A stretch of DNA of 64,000 nucleotides from Pseudomonadales bacterium (GCA_028281005.1 JANQKS010000044.1:1-64000), one strand, 5' to 3'; counted from the stretch's first letter, positions 44,322 to 56,555 are shown. The notes: a model not told the origin generated them from the sequence alone. Made by a program: numbers and translations.

Positions 44322-46406
44322 TTAGAGCTGAAACTTATAGGGTGGTAACGACTCCAGCAGCGCTTTGCCGTAGCGCTGGGTCACCACCCGTTTGTCCAAC
44401 ATCGTAATCCTGCCGTGGTCGCGTTCGTGACGTATCAAACGTCCGCACGCCTGAATGAGCTTTAACGCCGCATCCGGCACGGAAATCTCATAAAAAGCGT
44501 TACGCCCGCGGGCTTCCGCCCACTCCGCCATGGCTTGGTCTACAGGATCGTCTGGCACGGCAAAAGGCACCTTGACGATGATCACATGCCGACAGTAATT
44601 GTCCGGCAGGTCCAATCCTTCGGAGAAGCTGGCCAAGCCAAGCAGGTAAGACGGCTCCCCGGCATCAATGCGGGTTTTGTGACTTTTGATCAACACCTGT
44701 TTCGCCGCTTCGCCTTGCACAGACAAGCGCTCGTTGATCGAATTGGGTAACTCCTTGACTACTGCGTTCAACTGCCGCCAAGACGTAAACAACACCAGCG
44801 CACTGATCTCTTGAGCCATCAATTGCGGCAACAGTTGCACCACCTCTGCGGTGTGAGCATCAAAATCGCGCGGGTCCGATTGCATCTCGGGCACGGTAAA
44901 CGTAGCGATATTTGGATAGTCAAAAGGACTTGCGATACGGGTACGCAACACTTCCGCGTCAAGCCCGGTGCGCTCAAAAAATCGATCAAAGCGCCCCATG
45001 GCACTCAACGTCGCGGAGGTGCAAATAACCCCATAGGCACGCGACCACAGCGCTTCTTGCAAAATGTGACCCGGCTCGATTGGCGCGCTCACCATTTCAA
45101 CGTCATACTCGGTACGGTTAACCCAGCGCGCATAGCGATACTGAGATTCACCCGCATAGTCTTCGAACAGTGCCAGCGTAGCCAGGGCACGGGATTGCAG
45201 CTGCCCGACCGGCACCAGCCAATCTTCCGCTTCAAAAGCTTTTTCCCAGTTGAGCTCACCCGCCACCGCTTGTTGCACCAAGCCATGTGTGCGTTCTAAA
45301 TCGTCACAGATTTTTGCCATATGCGGCAGCGCCGCGTCCGTCAGCTCGCGAAGCTCCGTCGGGATGTCTCCAAGGGGAAAGCGATGCGTTTCTAGTTCGT
45401 CATCCCGAGGGCTAAATTCCAGCGCCTGAAGGCCAGCGGCGAGCGCGTCTAACCCAACGCGCAGCGCCGCCGTCTCGTTGGCTGTACTGGTGGCTAACGC
45501 CACCAACTCCGGTGGGCGGGCAAAACGTTGCGTCAAACTACCCAGCACACTGTTCACGTGATCGAGCCAGGTTTGTGTACCCTGCAAACGGGCGCGCGCG
45601 GAGAAGTGATTCTGGGTTTTGTCAGCCAGATGATGGGCTTCATCCAGCACATAAATACAGTCTTCGGGTTCAGGCAAAACCGCACCGCCACCCAAAGCCA
45701 GATCTGCCAGCACCAAGTCATGGTTGGCAACGATGACGTCACTGCCTTCCAAGGCGCCGCGTGCTTTGAAAAACGGGCAGGTTTTGAAATAACTGCAGCG
45801 ATTGTTGCTACAACCACGGTGGTCTGTGGTGACACCGCCCCAGGCGCCGTCGGGCAACTCATCAGGCCAGCTGTCCAGCTCACCATCCCACTGCCCCTGG
45901 CTAAACTGGTCGAGCATCCCCTGGTAAAGCGCGGTGTGGTCGCCATTGTCCGCCTCGAACAGAGGAATTTCGCGCTGATCGTGGTATTTGAGGTGGTCGT
46001 CGAGGCGTTTCAAGCACAGATAACGGCCACGTCCCTTGGCCAAGCTAACGGTAAATTTCAGTTGCGCATTTTGTTTGAGATCCGGAATATCCAGCAGTGT
46101 CACCTGTTCTTGCAAGGCGACGGTGGCCGTGCTCAGCACTACGGTCTTGTTCAGCGCTTGGGCTGTGGGGATGGCAGCCAGGCAATAGCCTGCGGTTTTA
46201 CCGGTACCGGTGCCCGCCTCGATCACTGCAATGCGGCTGCGGTCCTGGGTCAGCGTGCGCGCGACATGGGCAATCATCTCACGCTGGCCGCGACGCGGGC
46301 TGAAGCCCCGAGCCTGCAACCAGGCGCGGTAAGCCGCCTGTATTTTGTCTTTTAACTCGTCGCTTAAGTGGACGATGCCGGGCGCCGGCGCTGTCGCGTT
46401 CATCAC
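44322..46406 (-). CDS. dinG: ATP-dependent DNA helicase DinG
   Basis: This 694-residue SF2 helicase of the XPD/DinG family shows Walker A EAGTGTGKTAGY, DEAH in VLDEAHHLAD, and late motifs including LGLASFSEGLDLP and QACGRLIRHERDHGR. The [4Fe-4S] cysteines are at CLKRLD and RGCSNNRCSYFKTCPF, as expected. DinG resolves R-loops and DNA structures and is usually damage-inducible; a LexA box was not identified in the short upstream region. Confidence 0.94.
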   Translation of the reverse strand: MMNATAPAPGIVHLSDELKDKIQAAYRAWLQARGFSPRRGQREMIAHVARTLTQDRSRIAVIEAGTGTGKTAGYCLAAIPTAQALNKTVVLSTATVALQEQVTLLDIPDLKQNAQLKFTVSLAKGRGRYLCLKRLDDHLKYHDQREIPLFEADNGDHTALYQGMLDQFSQGQWDGELDSWPDELPDGAWGGVTTDHRGCSNNRCSYFKTCPFFKARGALEGSDVIVANHDLVLADLALGGGAVLPEPEDCIYVLDEAHHLADKTQNHFSARARLQGTQTWLDHVNSVLGSLTQRFARPPELVALATSTANETAALRVGLDALAAGLQALEFSPRDDELETHRFPLGDIPTELRELTDAALPHMAKICDDLERTHGLVQQAVAGELNWEKAFEAEDWLVPVGQLQSRALATLALFEDYAGESQYRYARWVNRTEYDVEMVSAPIEPGHILQEALWSRAYGVICTSATLSAMGRFDRFFERTGLDAEVLRTRIASPFDYPNIATFTVPEMQSDPRDFDAHTAEVVQLLPQLMAQEISALVLFTSWRQLNAVVKELPNSINERLSVQGEAAKQVLIKSHKTRIDAGEPSYLLGLASFSEGLDLPDNYCRHVIIVKVPFAVPDDPVDQAMAEWAEARGRNAFYEISVPDAALKLIQACGRLIRHERDHGRITMLDKRVVTQRYGKALLESLPPYKFQL

Positions 46407-46477
46407 CTAAGCTTACTTGGGCACCCGCATCAGCACCACTCTTGAGTCGCTGGCAAGCCTGTGCGAGATTGTCAGGC

Positions 46478-47596
46478 ATGAAGTACACACATACAAAATT
46501 GGTCCAAATCATCACGCTGCCGTGGTTGCTGTTGTTCGGCACAGGCGCATGTGCAGACAACCCACAACCCTTACAGGTACCCGAAGGGTTTCGCATCGAC
46601 ACGCTGAATTTCTCGGTGCCCAACGCGCGTCAAATGGCGCTCACCGAAAATGGCACCTTAATCGTCGGGACGCGGCGGGCGGGCAATGTTTACGCGATAC
46701 CTGGGGCACTTGAGGAACCCGCCCCGGAGGTGATTACGCTGCTCGACGGTTTACCCATGCCCAGCGGCGTCACCGTGCGTGACGGTGACCTCTACATCGG
46801 CGCGCTCAATCGCATCATTAAAGTGCCCGACGTGCAAAACAACCTACATGTGGATCCGCCCAGCGTTGAGATCACCAATGCCCTGCCCGACAAATCCCAC
46901 CACGGCTGGAAATACATCAAGTTTGGACCGGATGGCGCGTTATACGTACCCGTTGGCGCCCCATGTAATGTGTGTTTGTCCGAGGATGAACGCTTTGCCA
47001 CGTTGCTGCGTATGGATGTCAGCGACGGCAGCACCGAGGTCTGGGCGCACGGTATTCGCAATACGGTCGGGTTTGCGTGGCACCCTGCAGATGGGCGCCT
47101 GTGGTTCAGCGACAACGGCCGCGACATGATGGGCGACGATATCCCGCCGGAAGAGATAAATGTGATTAATCGGCCCGGCGAACACTTTGGCTACCCGTTT
47201 ATACACGCCAATGGCATTGCTGACCCGGAGTTTGGTGATCATCCCGCGGCGCAAGACAAACAATTCACACCGCCGGTATTGGAAATTCAAGCCCACTCCG
47301 CCGCCCTGGGGATGGCTTTTTACGATCACACGCAGTTTGGCGACGCGTACCAAAACGCACTCTTTGTGGCGGAACATGGCTCGTGGAACCGCAGTTCAAA
47401 AGTCGGCTACCTGGTCAGCGTTGTCCGCGCAGCTGCTGACGGCACATTAGAGTACGAACATTTTGCAACCGGATGGCTGGTGGGCGAAGACGATTGGGGA
47501 CGCCCAAACGATGTGCTGGTGGCACCTGACGGAAGTTTGCTGATTTCAGACGACAAACAGGGTGTGATCTATCAGGTGAGCCGTCTATCGCGTTAG
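46478..47596 (+). CDS. Exported sorbosone-dehydrogenase-like beta-propeller (PQQ family)
   Basis: This 372-residue protein has a signal peptide (IITLPWLLLFGTGACA) and a six-blade propeller. It contains WAHGIRNTVGFAWHPADGRL, WFSDNGRDMMGDD, GEHFGYPFIH and VAEHGSWNRS. These match the glucose/sorbosone dehydrogenase (L-sorbosone dehydrogenase) family. A CNVC pair is also present. ATG 46478 is preferred over 46442. It lies back to back with the acyl-CoA dehydrogenase gene (8 bp between stops). Confidence 0.85.
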   Translation: MKYTHTKLVQIITLPWLLLFGTGACADNPQPLQVPEGFRIDTLNFSVPNARQMALTENGTLIVGTRRAGNVYAIPGALEEPAPEVITLLDGLPMPSGVTVRDGDLYIGALNRIIKVPDVQNNLHVDPPSVEITNALPDKSHHGWKYIKFGPDGALYVPVGAPCNVCLSEDERFATLLRMDVSDGSTEVWAHGIRNTVGFAWHPADGRLWFSDNGRDMMGDDIPPEEINVINRPGEHFGYPFIHANGIADPEFGDHPAAQDKQFTPPVLEIQAHSAALGMAFYDHTQFGDAYQNALFVAEHGSWNRSSKVGYLVSVVRAAADGTLEYEHFATGWLVGEDDWGRPNDVLVAPDGSLLISDDKQGVIYQVSRLSR

Positions 47597-47604
47597 CCGC
47601 ATGG

Positions 47605-48771
47605 CTAACGCAGCGAGGCGCCCAGCAGTTCCCGCGCGATAATATGGCGTTGGACCTCCGACGGACCTTCGCCGATGCGGCGGATACGCATCTCCCGGAA
47701 CCAGCGTTCAAAGGGCAGGTCTTTGGCGACGCCTAAGCCACCGAACATCTGCATGCAGCGGTCCACAACGCGCCCGCCCGCTTCGGTGGCCACCAACTTG
47801 GCCATGGCCGCTTCCTTGCGAAACGGCTCACCGCGGTCTGCCTTGGCCGCCGCTTCCAAGGTGATCCAAGTGGATTGTTTAATATCAATTTCATTGTCCA
47901 CCAACATCCACTGTATGGCTTGGCGGGTGGACAGCGGTGCACCAAACGTCTCGCGTTGCGGCACGTAGTCAAGTGCCATTTCTTGTGCCTTGATGGCAAC
48001 CCCAATACACCCCGCAGCATAAGGAATGCGCTGCCGGGTTAGCCGGTCGTTGGCGATGGCAAAGCCGCGGTTGACCTCACCCAAAATGTTCCGCGCCGAT
48101 ACGCGCATGTCTTCAAACTGCAGCTCAGTGGCGTACCGCGCTGAGCGCAACGTATGCACCACGCGCCGCACATGAAAGCCGGGGGTATCGGTATCGACGA
48201 TGAAACAGGTCACCCCATTGCGCCCTTTGTCGGGATCGGTGCGCGCAAATACCAAACCATAGTCCGCACGATCCGCACCGCTGATCCACAACTTGCCGCC
48301 GTTAATGATCCAATCGTCACCGTCGCGTATCGCCTTGGTCTGAATGGCCCGTGCCGGATCGGAGCCTCCCGACGGTTCAGACAAGCCAAAAAAGCCGCTC
48401 TTCTCTCCACGCAGCGTGGGATATAGGTAGCGCTCTTTTTGGTCTTCTGTCGCTTCAAACAACTGTGCTAACCCGGCGCCGCCGAAGGTCCCGTAGCAGG
48501 GTACGTATAGACCCGCCCGGTGCTGGGACATTTCGATGGCAATCAAGGTACGCGTCACTAAGTCGATGTCCGGCCCGCCATAGGCGGGCGGGATGTCCAA
48601 GCCGTACAAACCCATGGCCTTGGTTTTTTCAATCAGACGGATTTTGTCTTCCGGCTCAAGCTCGTCGGCATCCGGATCAAGGTGCAACTCCAGCGGCAGA
48701 ATTTCTTCGCGTACAAAGCGGCGCACCATGCCTACCACCATGTCTTGCTCGGCTGTGAGATTTAAGTCCAT
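47605..48771 (-). CDS. Acyl-CoA dehydrogenase
   Basis: This 388-residue flavoenzyme has GFFGLSEPSGGSDPA, WIINGGKLWISGADR, RETFGAPLSTRQAIQWM and MQMFGGLGVAKD, and ends RRIGEGPSEVQRHIIARELL. The Glu in EGPSEVQR is at the family's catalytic-base position. It is the last gene of a coupled set: its ATG overlaps the stop of the GIY-YIG-like gene. The substrate is probably linked to the amidohydrolase and TPP enzyme of the same operon. Confidence 0.9.
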   Translation of the reverse strand: MDLNLTAEQDMVVGMVRRFVREEILPLELHLDPDADELEPEDKIRLIEKTKAMGLYGLDIPPAYGGPDIDLVTRTLIAIEMSQHRAGLYVPCYGTFGGAGLAQLFEATEDQKERYLYPTLRGEKSGFFGLSEPSGGSDPARAIQTKAIRDGDDWIINGGKLWISGADRADYGLVFARTDPDKGRNGVTCFIVDTDTPGFHVRRVVHTLRSARYATELQFEDMRVSARNILGEVNRGFAIANDRLTRQRIPYAAGCIGVAIKAQEMALDYVPQRETFGAPLSTRQAIQWMLVDNEIDIKQSTWITLEAAAKADRGEPFRKEAAMAKLVATEAGGRVVDRCMQMFGGLGVAKDLPFERWFREMRIRRIGEGPSEVQRHIIARELLGASLR

Positions 48772-49100
48772 CAGGCGGGACTCAGCTTGCCAAGATTTGC
48801 AGGGAGGCCGGCATGCGCCGGCGGTAGCCGACCGAAGTCTGCCTGGTAAACCATGAGCAACTCCCGGTAACGGGTATGATAAGCGGTGCTAACCTCAAAG
48901 CGGACCTGAGTAGCGCCGGCAACCTGCTGCAACGCATGCGTCACCGTACCTTTCAAACCATACAAGCTGTCGCCACCCGCGTAGCCAATGTAGAGCACTT
49001 CACCCTCATCGTTCGCCAGTTCAAACACTCCCAGATTCCCACGCAGGCGGGTTAACGCTTCCGCTGCGTCTATCCAAGGTTTGGTCAGGCGTATGGCCAC
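48771..49100 (-). CDS. Small GIY-YIG-like protein
   Basis: This 109-residue protein resembles the GIY-YIG fold. GVFELANDEGEVLYIGYAGG gives the paired strands, followed by a helix with LYGLKGTVTHALQQV and a possible Glu in RYRELLMVY. Nuclease residues are only partly recognisable, so activity is doubtful. It sits inside a catabolic operon between a TPP enzyme gene (9 bp) and an acyl-CoA dehydrogenase gene (ATGA overlap). A role in that pathway is unexplained. Confidence 0.55.
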   Translation of the reverse strand: MAIRLTKPWIDAAEALTRLRGNLGVFELANDEGEVLYIGYAGGDSLYGLKGTVTHALQQVAGATQVRFEVSTAYHTRYRELLMVYQADFGRLPPAHAGLPANLGKLSPA

Positions 49101-49109
49101 GGCGTTGCT

Positions 49110-50762
49110 TTATTGTTTAACGTCAACCTCAACCTTTTTCTTCGGCATCACCGATATCTCCATGGGCGCAAAGTGCTCCATGTCGACATCAATGAGATAA
49201 GGACCCTCCGCCGCCATCGCGGTGTCCAAGGCAGCTTCAAACTCAGCCACGCTTTGTACACGCTCCGCCGGCACCCCCATGCTGTGTGCCATCTGGGCAA
49301 ACGCCACTTTACCCAGATCGGTTTCATTCACCCGTCCGAAGCGGGTGGACTGCAGCCATCGCAATACACCATATCCCGAGTCATTGAATACACAGATCAC
49401 CAGCGGTACTTGATATTGGGCCGCTGTGGCCAGCTCCGTGGCGTGAAACATAAAGCCGCCGTCACCATGCACAACCACACTCTTTTTACCGGTTGCGATG
49501 GCAGCCCCCACGGCCATGGGAAACCCTGGGCCTATGGCGCCTGAGGTAGGATTCATCGATGTGCGTGGAGTGAGGATGGGGAATTGTTGATTCCCCCAGT
49601 TATAGGCAGAGATGGTTTGATCCCGAATGAACAAACCATCCCTGGGCAGCTTGGCGCGGATGGTGTCCATAACTTGGGGCCAATCATCTCCCAAGCGCGC
49701 ACGCATGGCTTGACGCACACCATCCCGCGCCTCCCAGATGGTTTGATTAAATTGCCCATCGTTGGCTTGTAGATCCGCAAGGTGAGTATTGATTGAAGTA
49801 AGCGCAGCCTTGGCGTCGGCCAAGATACCCAGATGCGCTTTGTGTGTACGGCCTATCATGTTGCCGTCGATGTCGATCTGAATCATCTGTCCAGGCGGCG
49901 TCTGCGCCTGAAACTGCCCGTCCACCCCCACGGCAAACTTAGTACCGATGGCGATGGTCAGGTCCGCACTTTGTATGGCGTTGTAGATACCCGCGCTGTT
50001 GTAGTAGTTGCCGACGCACAGTTCGTCGTCTTCCGGGATGACGCCACGACCATCCACGGTGGTCAACACCGGGCAATCCAGTTGCCGCGCCAATGCCTGC
50101 AACTCCGCGGATGCCTCAGCGGCGATCACCCCGCCGCCGGCGACGATGATGCGCCGGCTGCTCTGTTTGATCATCTCCAGGGCTTGATCAATTTTGTCTT
50201 CGTCCGGCAGAAACTCACTCTTGGGTAGGCTGAAGGTCATCGGCTCGGCTTCGGCGTACTGCAGATCGATGGGGATCTCCAACGCACCAGATGCACCCCG
50301 CCCGGTAAACATGTCACTTACCACCGCCGCGAGGCCCGATCCCAGCTGGGAGATATGCCGCGGACTTTCTACCCGCCGACACACGGCAGCCAACATCGGC
50401 ACCTGCTTCTCAGCTTCATGCACATAGGCCAGCCCTTTGCCGTAAAACCCGGTTTCTGCCTGCCCGGTGATCACCAACACCCGGGATGAGCCGTACTGCG
50501 CTTCGTAAAGACCGGTGACCGTGTTTGAAGTACCTGGGCCGGTGGAAGCGATCATCACGCCCATCTTTCCGGTAGCGCGGGCGTAGCCATCCGCCGCGTG
50601 TGTGCCGGCTTGTTCGTGTCGAACGTCGATGATCTGAGTTTTTCCCAGGCGGTTGATGGCATCCATGATGGGCATGTTATGAATGCTGACAATGCCAAAG
50701 ACATGTTCGACCCCGAGTTGGGCTAAAGCATCCGCAATTAAGTCTGCACCGGTGTAACTCAT
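49110..50762 (-). CDS. TPP-dependent acetolactate-synthase-like enzyme
   Basis: This 550-residue ThDP enzyme has VRHEQAGTHAADGYARATGK with the catalytic Glu, STGPGTSNTVTG, and the TPP-binding motif GDGGFMFHATELATAAQ ending in VFNDSGYG. It has the domain order of acetolactate synthase, benzoylformate decarboxylase and oxalyl-CoA decarboxylase. The start overlaps the amidohydrolase stop by ATGA. The true reaction is unknown. Confidence 0.87.
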   Translation of the reverse strand: MSYTGADLIADALAQLGVEHVFGIVSIHNMPIMDAINRLGKTQIIDVRHEQAGTHAADGYARATGKMGVMIASTGPGTSNTVTGLYEAQYGSSRVLVITGQAETGFYGKGLAYVHEAEKQVPMLAAVCRRVESPRHISQLGSGLAAVVSDMFTGRGASGALEIPIDLQYAEAEPMTFSLPKSEFLPDEDKIDQALEMIKQSSRRIIVAGGGVIAAEASAELQALARQLDCPVLTTVDGRGVIPEDDELCVGNYYNSAGIYNAIQSADLTIAIGTKFAVGVDGQFQAQTPPGQMIQIDIDGNMIGRTHKAHLGILADAKAALTSINTHLADLQANDGQFNQTIWEARDGVRQAMRARLGDDWPQVMDTIRAKLPRDGLFIRDQTISAYNWGNQQFPILTPRTSMNPTSGAIGPGFPMAVGAAIATGKKSVVVHGDGGFMFHATELATAAQYQVPLVICVFNDSGYGVLRWLQSTRFGRVNETDLGKVAFAQMAHSMGVPAERVQSVAEFEAALDTAMAAEGPYLIDVDMEHFAPMEISVMPKKKVEVDVKQ

Positions 50763-51883
50763 ACCGCGGCCTGCAAAGTGGATAAATCTATGTTGTAGAG
50801 ATCCGCCACATTGCCGCACAAAATGGCGTGACGCTGCTCCGCGCTGAGCTGTTGGGTGTGCTGCGCCAGCATGTCCTGGGACCAGGGCCAGGTGGAATCG
50901 CTGTGGGGGAAGTCGTTCGCCCACATCAGATGGCGCCAGTTCATGTCGTTAGCCATCCGAAACGCCACCCAATCGTCTTGAAAGGTGGAATAGATGTTCT
51001 CGGCGAAATACTCCGACGGCATCTTCGACAAAGTAGTGCCCGGCGCCAACCAGTTGCGATGGCGTTTATACGCATGATCCATGCGGTACATATAGTGCGG
51101 GATCCAACCGGCGTCGGCTTCCACGCAGACAATTTTCAACTCCGGGTAACGCTCAAACACACCGCCAAAAATCAGCGTACCCATGATGTCTTGGTTACCG
51201 CGAATAATGGACAAAAAAGTGTTGATGCGCGGGCCGCGGGTATGGGCGTTTTTCATCGTCAAAATATGGAACGACAGTGGCAGATCCATATCGATGGCCG
51301 CTTCCCACAGCGGGTTATAGATCTCTGAGTCGTAGTCTTCTTCGGCCGGTTCGCCCGGCATCATCACACCACGCAAGCCCAGCGCTTTGATGGCCTGAAA
51401 ATCCGCAATCCCTTCCGCGGGTGAACGCATGGCCGTCTGACCACAGCCGAGCAAACGCGCCGGATTGGATTCGCAATACTCGGCGATCCAGCGATTGTAG
51501 GCGTCGAAACAGGCTTTCTTGTAATCAAAATCCGGGTGGTTACACAACATCATGCCCACTGTCGGATAGATGACTTCCGCCGCCACACCGTCTTGGTCCT
51601 GCTCGCCAATGCGCGCGGCTGGGTCCCAACCACCACGATGCAACTCCTCGAAACGAACGCCGCTTTCGGTCAGCTCCTCAGCTGGCTTGCCGGCAGCTGC
51701 GACCAGGCCCATAGCAATCGGGCGCGGCATACCGTCGATCACAAACAGATCACCTTTGTCGCCGCCGTCGATCATCTTCGGCGCTTTGTCGCGCCACTTG
51801 GTGTCGATATATTTGCTGTAGGTATCGGGATGTTCGGTGATATGCGAATCAGCCGAGATCACCGGATAGTCTGCGATGGCCAT
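50759..51883 (-). CDS. Amidohydrolase-2 family metal-dependent hydrolase
   Basis: This 374-residue TIM-barrel hydrolase starts ISADSHITEHPDTY, where the first metal motif is found. It also has GVMMPGEPAEEDYDSE, PLSFHILTMKNAH and a late MWANDFPHSDSTWP metal and acid region. ATG 51883 has a strong AGGGGAGGAACC ribosome binding site. Family members include ACMS decarboxylase and other decarboxylases acting on aromatic intermediates. It is the first gene of the coupled operon. Confidence 0.85.
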   Translation of the reverse strand: MAIADYPVISADSHITEHPDTYSKYIDTKWRDKAPKMIDGGDKGDLFVIDGMPRPIAMGLVAAAGKPAEELTESGVRFEELHRGGWDPAARIGEQDQDGVAAEVIYPTVGMMLCNHPDFDYKKACFDAYNRWIAEYCESNPARLLGCGQTAMRSPAEGIADFQAIKALGLRGVMMPGEPAEEDYDSEIYNPLWEAAIDMDLPLSFHILTMKNAHTRGPRINTFLSIIRGNQDIMGTLIFGGVFERYPELKIVCVEADAGWIPHYMYRMDHAYKRHRNWLAPGTTLSKMPSEYFAENIYSTFQDDWVAFRMANDMNWRHLMWANDFPHSDSTWPWSQDMLAQHTQQLSAEQRHAILCGNVADLYNIDLSTLQAAV

Positions 51884-52187
51884 GGTTCCTCCCCTTAAGT
51901 TTTGCAAATGACTATCAGGAGGTTCACTGCGAGTGTCAAGGTGGATGTGGTGAGTCGGTCGAGGACAAGGCTAAGCCAGTGGTTTGCAAAACCGTCGCAG
52001 GCGTTGTTGCCCTGACGGTGGCTGCGGAACTCGACCATTTTTTCGCTACGCGAAAAAATTGGGACTCACACAATCCTCGCCCCCGCTGCGCGGTCCCCGT
52101 CAGGGCAACAACACCTAAACGCTCCTAATCATTTGCAAACCACTGGCTTAGCCTTGTCCTCTAGAGCGTCAACAACACGTGCCTGCC
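51884..52187. other. 304-bp intergenic region upstream of the amidohydrolase operon
   Basis: Most of this region is the nested palindrome 51961-52161. The amidohydrolase ribosome binding site is at its left end. No RNA gene or promoter consensus is recognised. Confidence 0.6.
51961..52161. repeat. 201-bp nested palindrome
   Basis: Perfect 30-bp outer arms lie at 51961-51990 and 52132-52161. A second inverted pair of 16 bp lies at 52003-52018 and 52097-52112, and a central hairpin TTTTTTCGC-TAC-GCGAAAAAA is at about 52039-52059. No open frame is convincing inside it. It sits between the amidohydrolase promoter and a broken SnoaL-like gene. Confidence 0.85.
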
Positions 52188-52447
52188 TTATCCTTGCAAC
52201 GCTTTCAGCAGGCCTCTCGCCGCATAACTGTCAACATACTCACGCAGGGCTACAACCTGCTCGTCCACCACATCACCCACCACACAGGCATGTAGATTAA
52301 GCGCAGCACCGTCCGGCAAGGTGCCGCAAACGCGATGTTCTTCAACAAAACCGCTATCCGTGCTGCGGCACACACTCCATCAACAGCGGCAGGGTCGTCG
52401 TGTTGCACACCATCAAACAGCTGCCTGCACAAGTCAGCATGCGTCAT
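52188..52447 (-). pseudogene. Broken SnoaL-like (NTF2-fold) gene
   Basis: One frame starts MTHADLCRQLFDGVQHDDPA at 52447, an N-terminus typical of SnoaL-like proteins. Another frame, from about 52373 to the TAA at 52188, carries EEHRVCGTLPDGAALNLHAC and VALREYVDSYAARGLLKAL, the family's C-terminal strands. The 260 bp are too short for the usual 120-140 codons, so a central deletion and a frameshift have disabled the gene. It lies next to the nested palindrome. Confidence 0.55.
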
Positions 52448-52544
52448 TGTGTGTACACTCCTTGAATAACCCACCTAAACCCGCAGTTCACCCTGTTATG
52501 AACAGTGTTATAAGCGACGACGGTCACCAGCAAGGAGCTAAACC

Positions 52545-55226
<2,682 letters not shown>

Positions 55227-55258
55227 CTGCAAGCTGCGGAGCTGCTAGTGGGCCTTGG

Positions 55259-55286
55259 TTGACAGTACCAACCTCAACCATAAATA
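55259..55286 (+). promoter_or_regulatory. Candidate sigma70 promoter for the LLM gene
   Basis: TTGACA (55259-55264), a 16-bp spacer and TAAATA (55281-55286) lie about 33 bp before the ATG at 55320. The -35 is a perfect consensus. Confidence 0.5.
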
Positions 55287-55319
55287 CTCTAGCTGGTTCG
55301 ATTGGGAAGAGGGACACAC

Positions 55320-56555
55320 ATGAAATTTGGCATTTTTTACGAACATCAGCTGCCGCGTGATTGGGATGAGTTTAGCGAACATCAGCTGATTCAAAACTCA
55401 TTGGCCCAAGTGGAGTTGGCCGACCAGCTGGGATATGACTACGCTTGGGAGGTGGAACACCACTTTATGGAGGAATATTCACATTCCTCCGCGCCGGAAG
55501 TGTTTCTGGCCGCCGCCAGTCAGCGCACGCAGAACATCCGCCTAGGTCACGGCATTATTCAACTCACCACCAACCACCCGGCCCGCGTCGCGGAACGGGT
55601 CGCCACCCTCGACTTGGTGTCTAACGGCCGAGTTGAGATGGGTTTAGGTGAAGGATCATCCGTCACGGAGCTGCACCCCTTTAACCTTAAATTCCGCGAC
55701 AAACGCGACATCTGGGAAGACGCCGTACGCTGTACCCTACCGATGATGTATAACCACGGTTGGGAATATGATGGGGAGTATTTTCATTTTCCCAAACGCG
55801 CGGTGTTGCCCAAACCCCTGCAAAAACCTCATCCACCGTTGTGGGTCGCTTGCTCCCAACTGGATACCATTAAATACTCCGCCCACCGTGGTATGGGTGC
55901 GCTGTGCTTCAAGTTTGTCAATCTCGCTGCGGCAGAGGCGTGGGTCAATGCATACTACAACACCTTCCTGCATCACCAGGAGAAGCTCGCCGACTATCAA
56001 GCGAATCCCAACATAGCGGTGGTCGGTGGTTTCATGTGCGCAGAGACAGATGAGGAAGCGTGGGAGAAAGCCGATGGCTGGACCTTCTTCCAATTTGCTC
56101 TACAGCTCTACGGCAAGGAAGGCCCGTTTGAGCCGGGCCAGATCAATTTCTGGGAACGTTATCAAGAATGGAAACAGACGCCGGAAGGACAACGGCGCAG
56201 CGGCAGTGAGTTAATCGGTTCGCCCGACACCATCCGTGAAAGACTCAAGGAATTGGAAGACGCCAATGTTGATCAGGTCATCCTGCTCAATCAGGCGGGC
56301 AAAAACACCCATCAAGACATTTGTGATTCTTTGGAGTTATTTGCCAAGGAAGTGATGCCGGAATTTAAAGCCCGTGAAGATGAGCACCAGGCTTGGAAAC
56401 AAGCGGTGCTCAATGGTGAGCTCGAACTGGAAGACATCGATACCGACCCGTTCAATTTTTCCCGCGGACGCGAACCAACGCAGAAATCTACCCGCGAAGC
56501 GCGGGACATGGTGGCAGGTACGAGCGGACGTCCCGCCTCGGAACGGGTGTCCTGA
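55320..56555 (+). CDS. LLM-class flavin-dependent oxidoreductase
   Basis: This 411-residue luciferase-like monooxygenase opens KFGIFYEHQLPR. It has EVEHHFMEEYSHSSAPEVFL, IRLGHGIIQLTTNHPARVAE and RVEMGLGEGSSVTELHPF, the typical F420/FMN bacterial luciferase core. ATG 55320 follows an AGAGGGA ribosome binding site. The substrate is unknown; it is probably an oxygenase for a xenobiotic or terpenoid, in line with the nearby catabolic genes. Confidence 0.88.
   Translation: MKFGIFYEHQLPRDWDEFSEHQLIQNSLAQVELADQLGYDYAWEVEHHFMEEYSHSSAPEVFLAAASQRTQNIRLGHGIIQLTTNHPARVAERVATLDLVSNGRVEMGLGEGSSVTELHPFNLKFRDKRDIWEDAVRCTLPMMYNHGWEYDGEYFHFPKRAVLPKPLQKPHPPLWVACSQLDTIKYSAHRGMGALCFKFVNLAAAEAWVNAYYNTFLHHQEKLADYQANPNIAVVGGFMCAETDEEAWEKADGWTFFQFALQLYGKEGPFEPGQINFWERYQEWKQTPEGQRRSGSELIGSPDTIRERLKELEDANVDQVILLNQAGKNTHQDICDSLELFAKEVMPEFKAREDEHQAWKQAVLNGELELEDIDTDPFNFSRGREPTQKSTREARDMVAGTSGRPASERVS

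Noticed and set aside
45528-46355. 275-codon open frame antisense to dinG
   Set aside because: No domain is recognisable, and the dinG reading carries all helicase motifs.
51961-52161. Insertion sequence
   Set aside because: The nested palindrome has no transposase gene and no clear target-site duplication, so it is reported only as a repeat.
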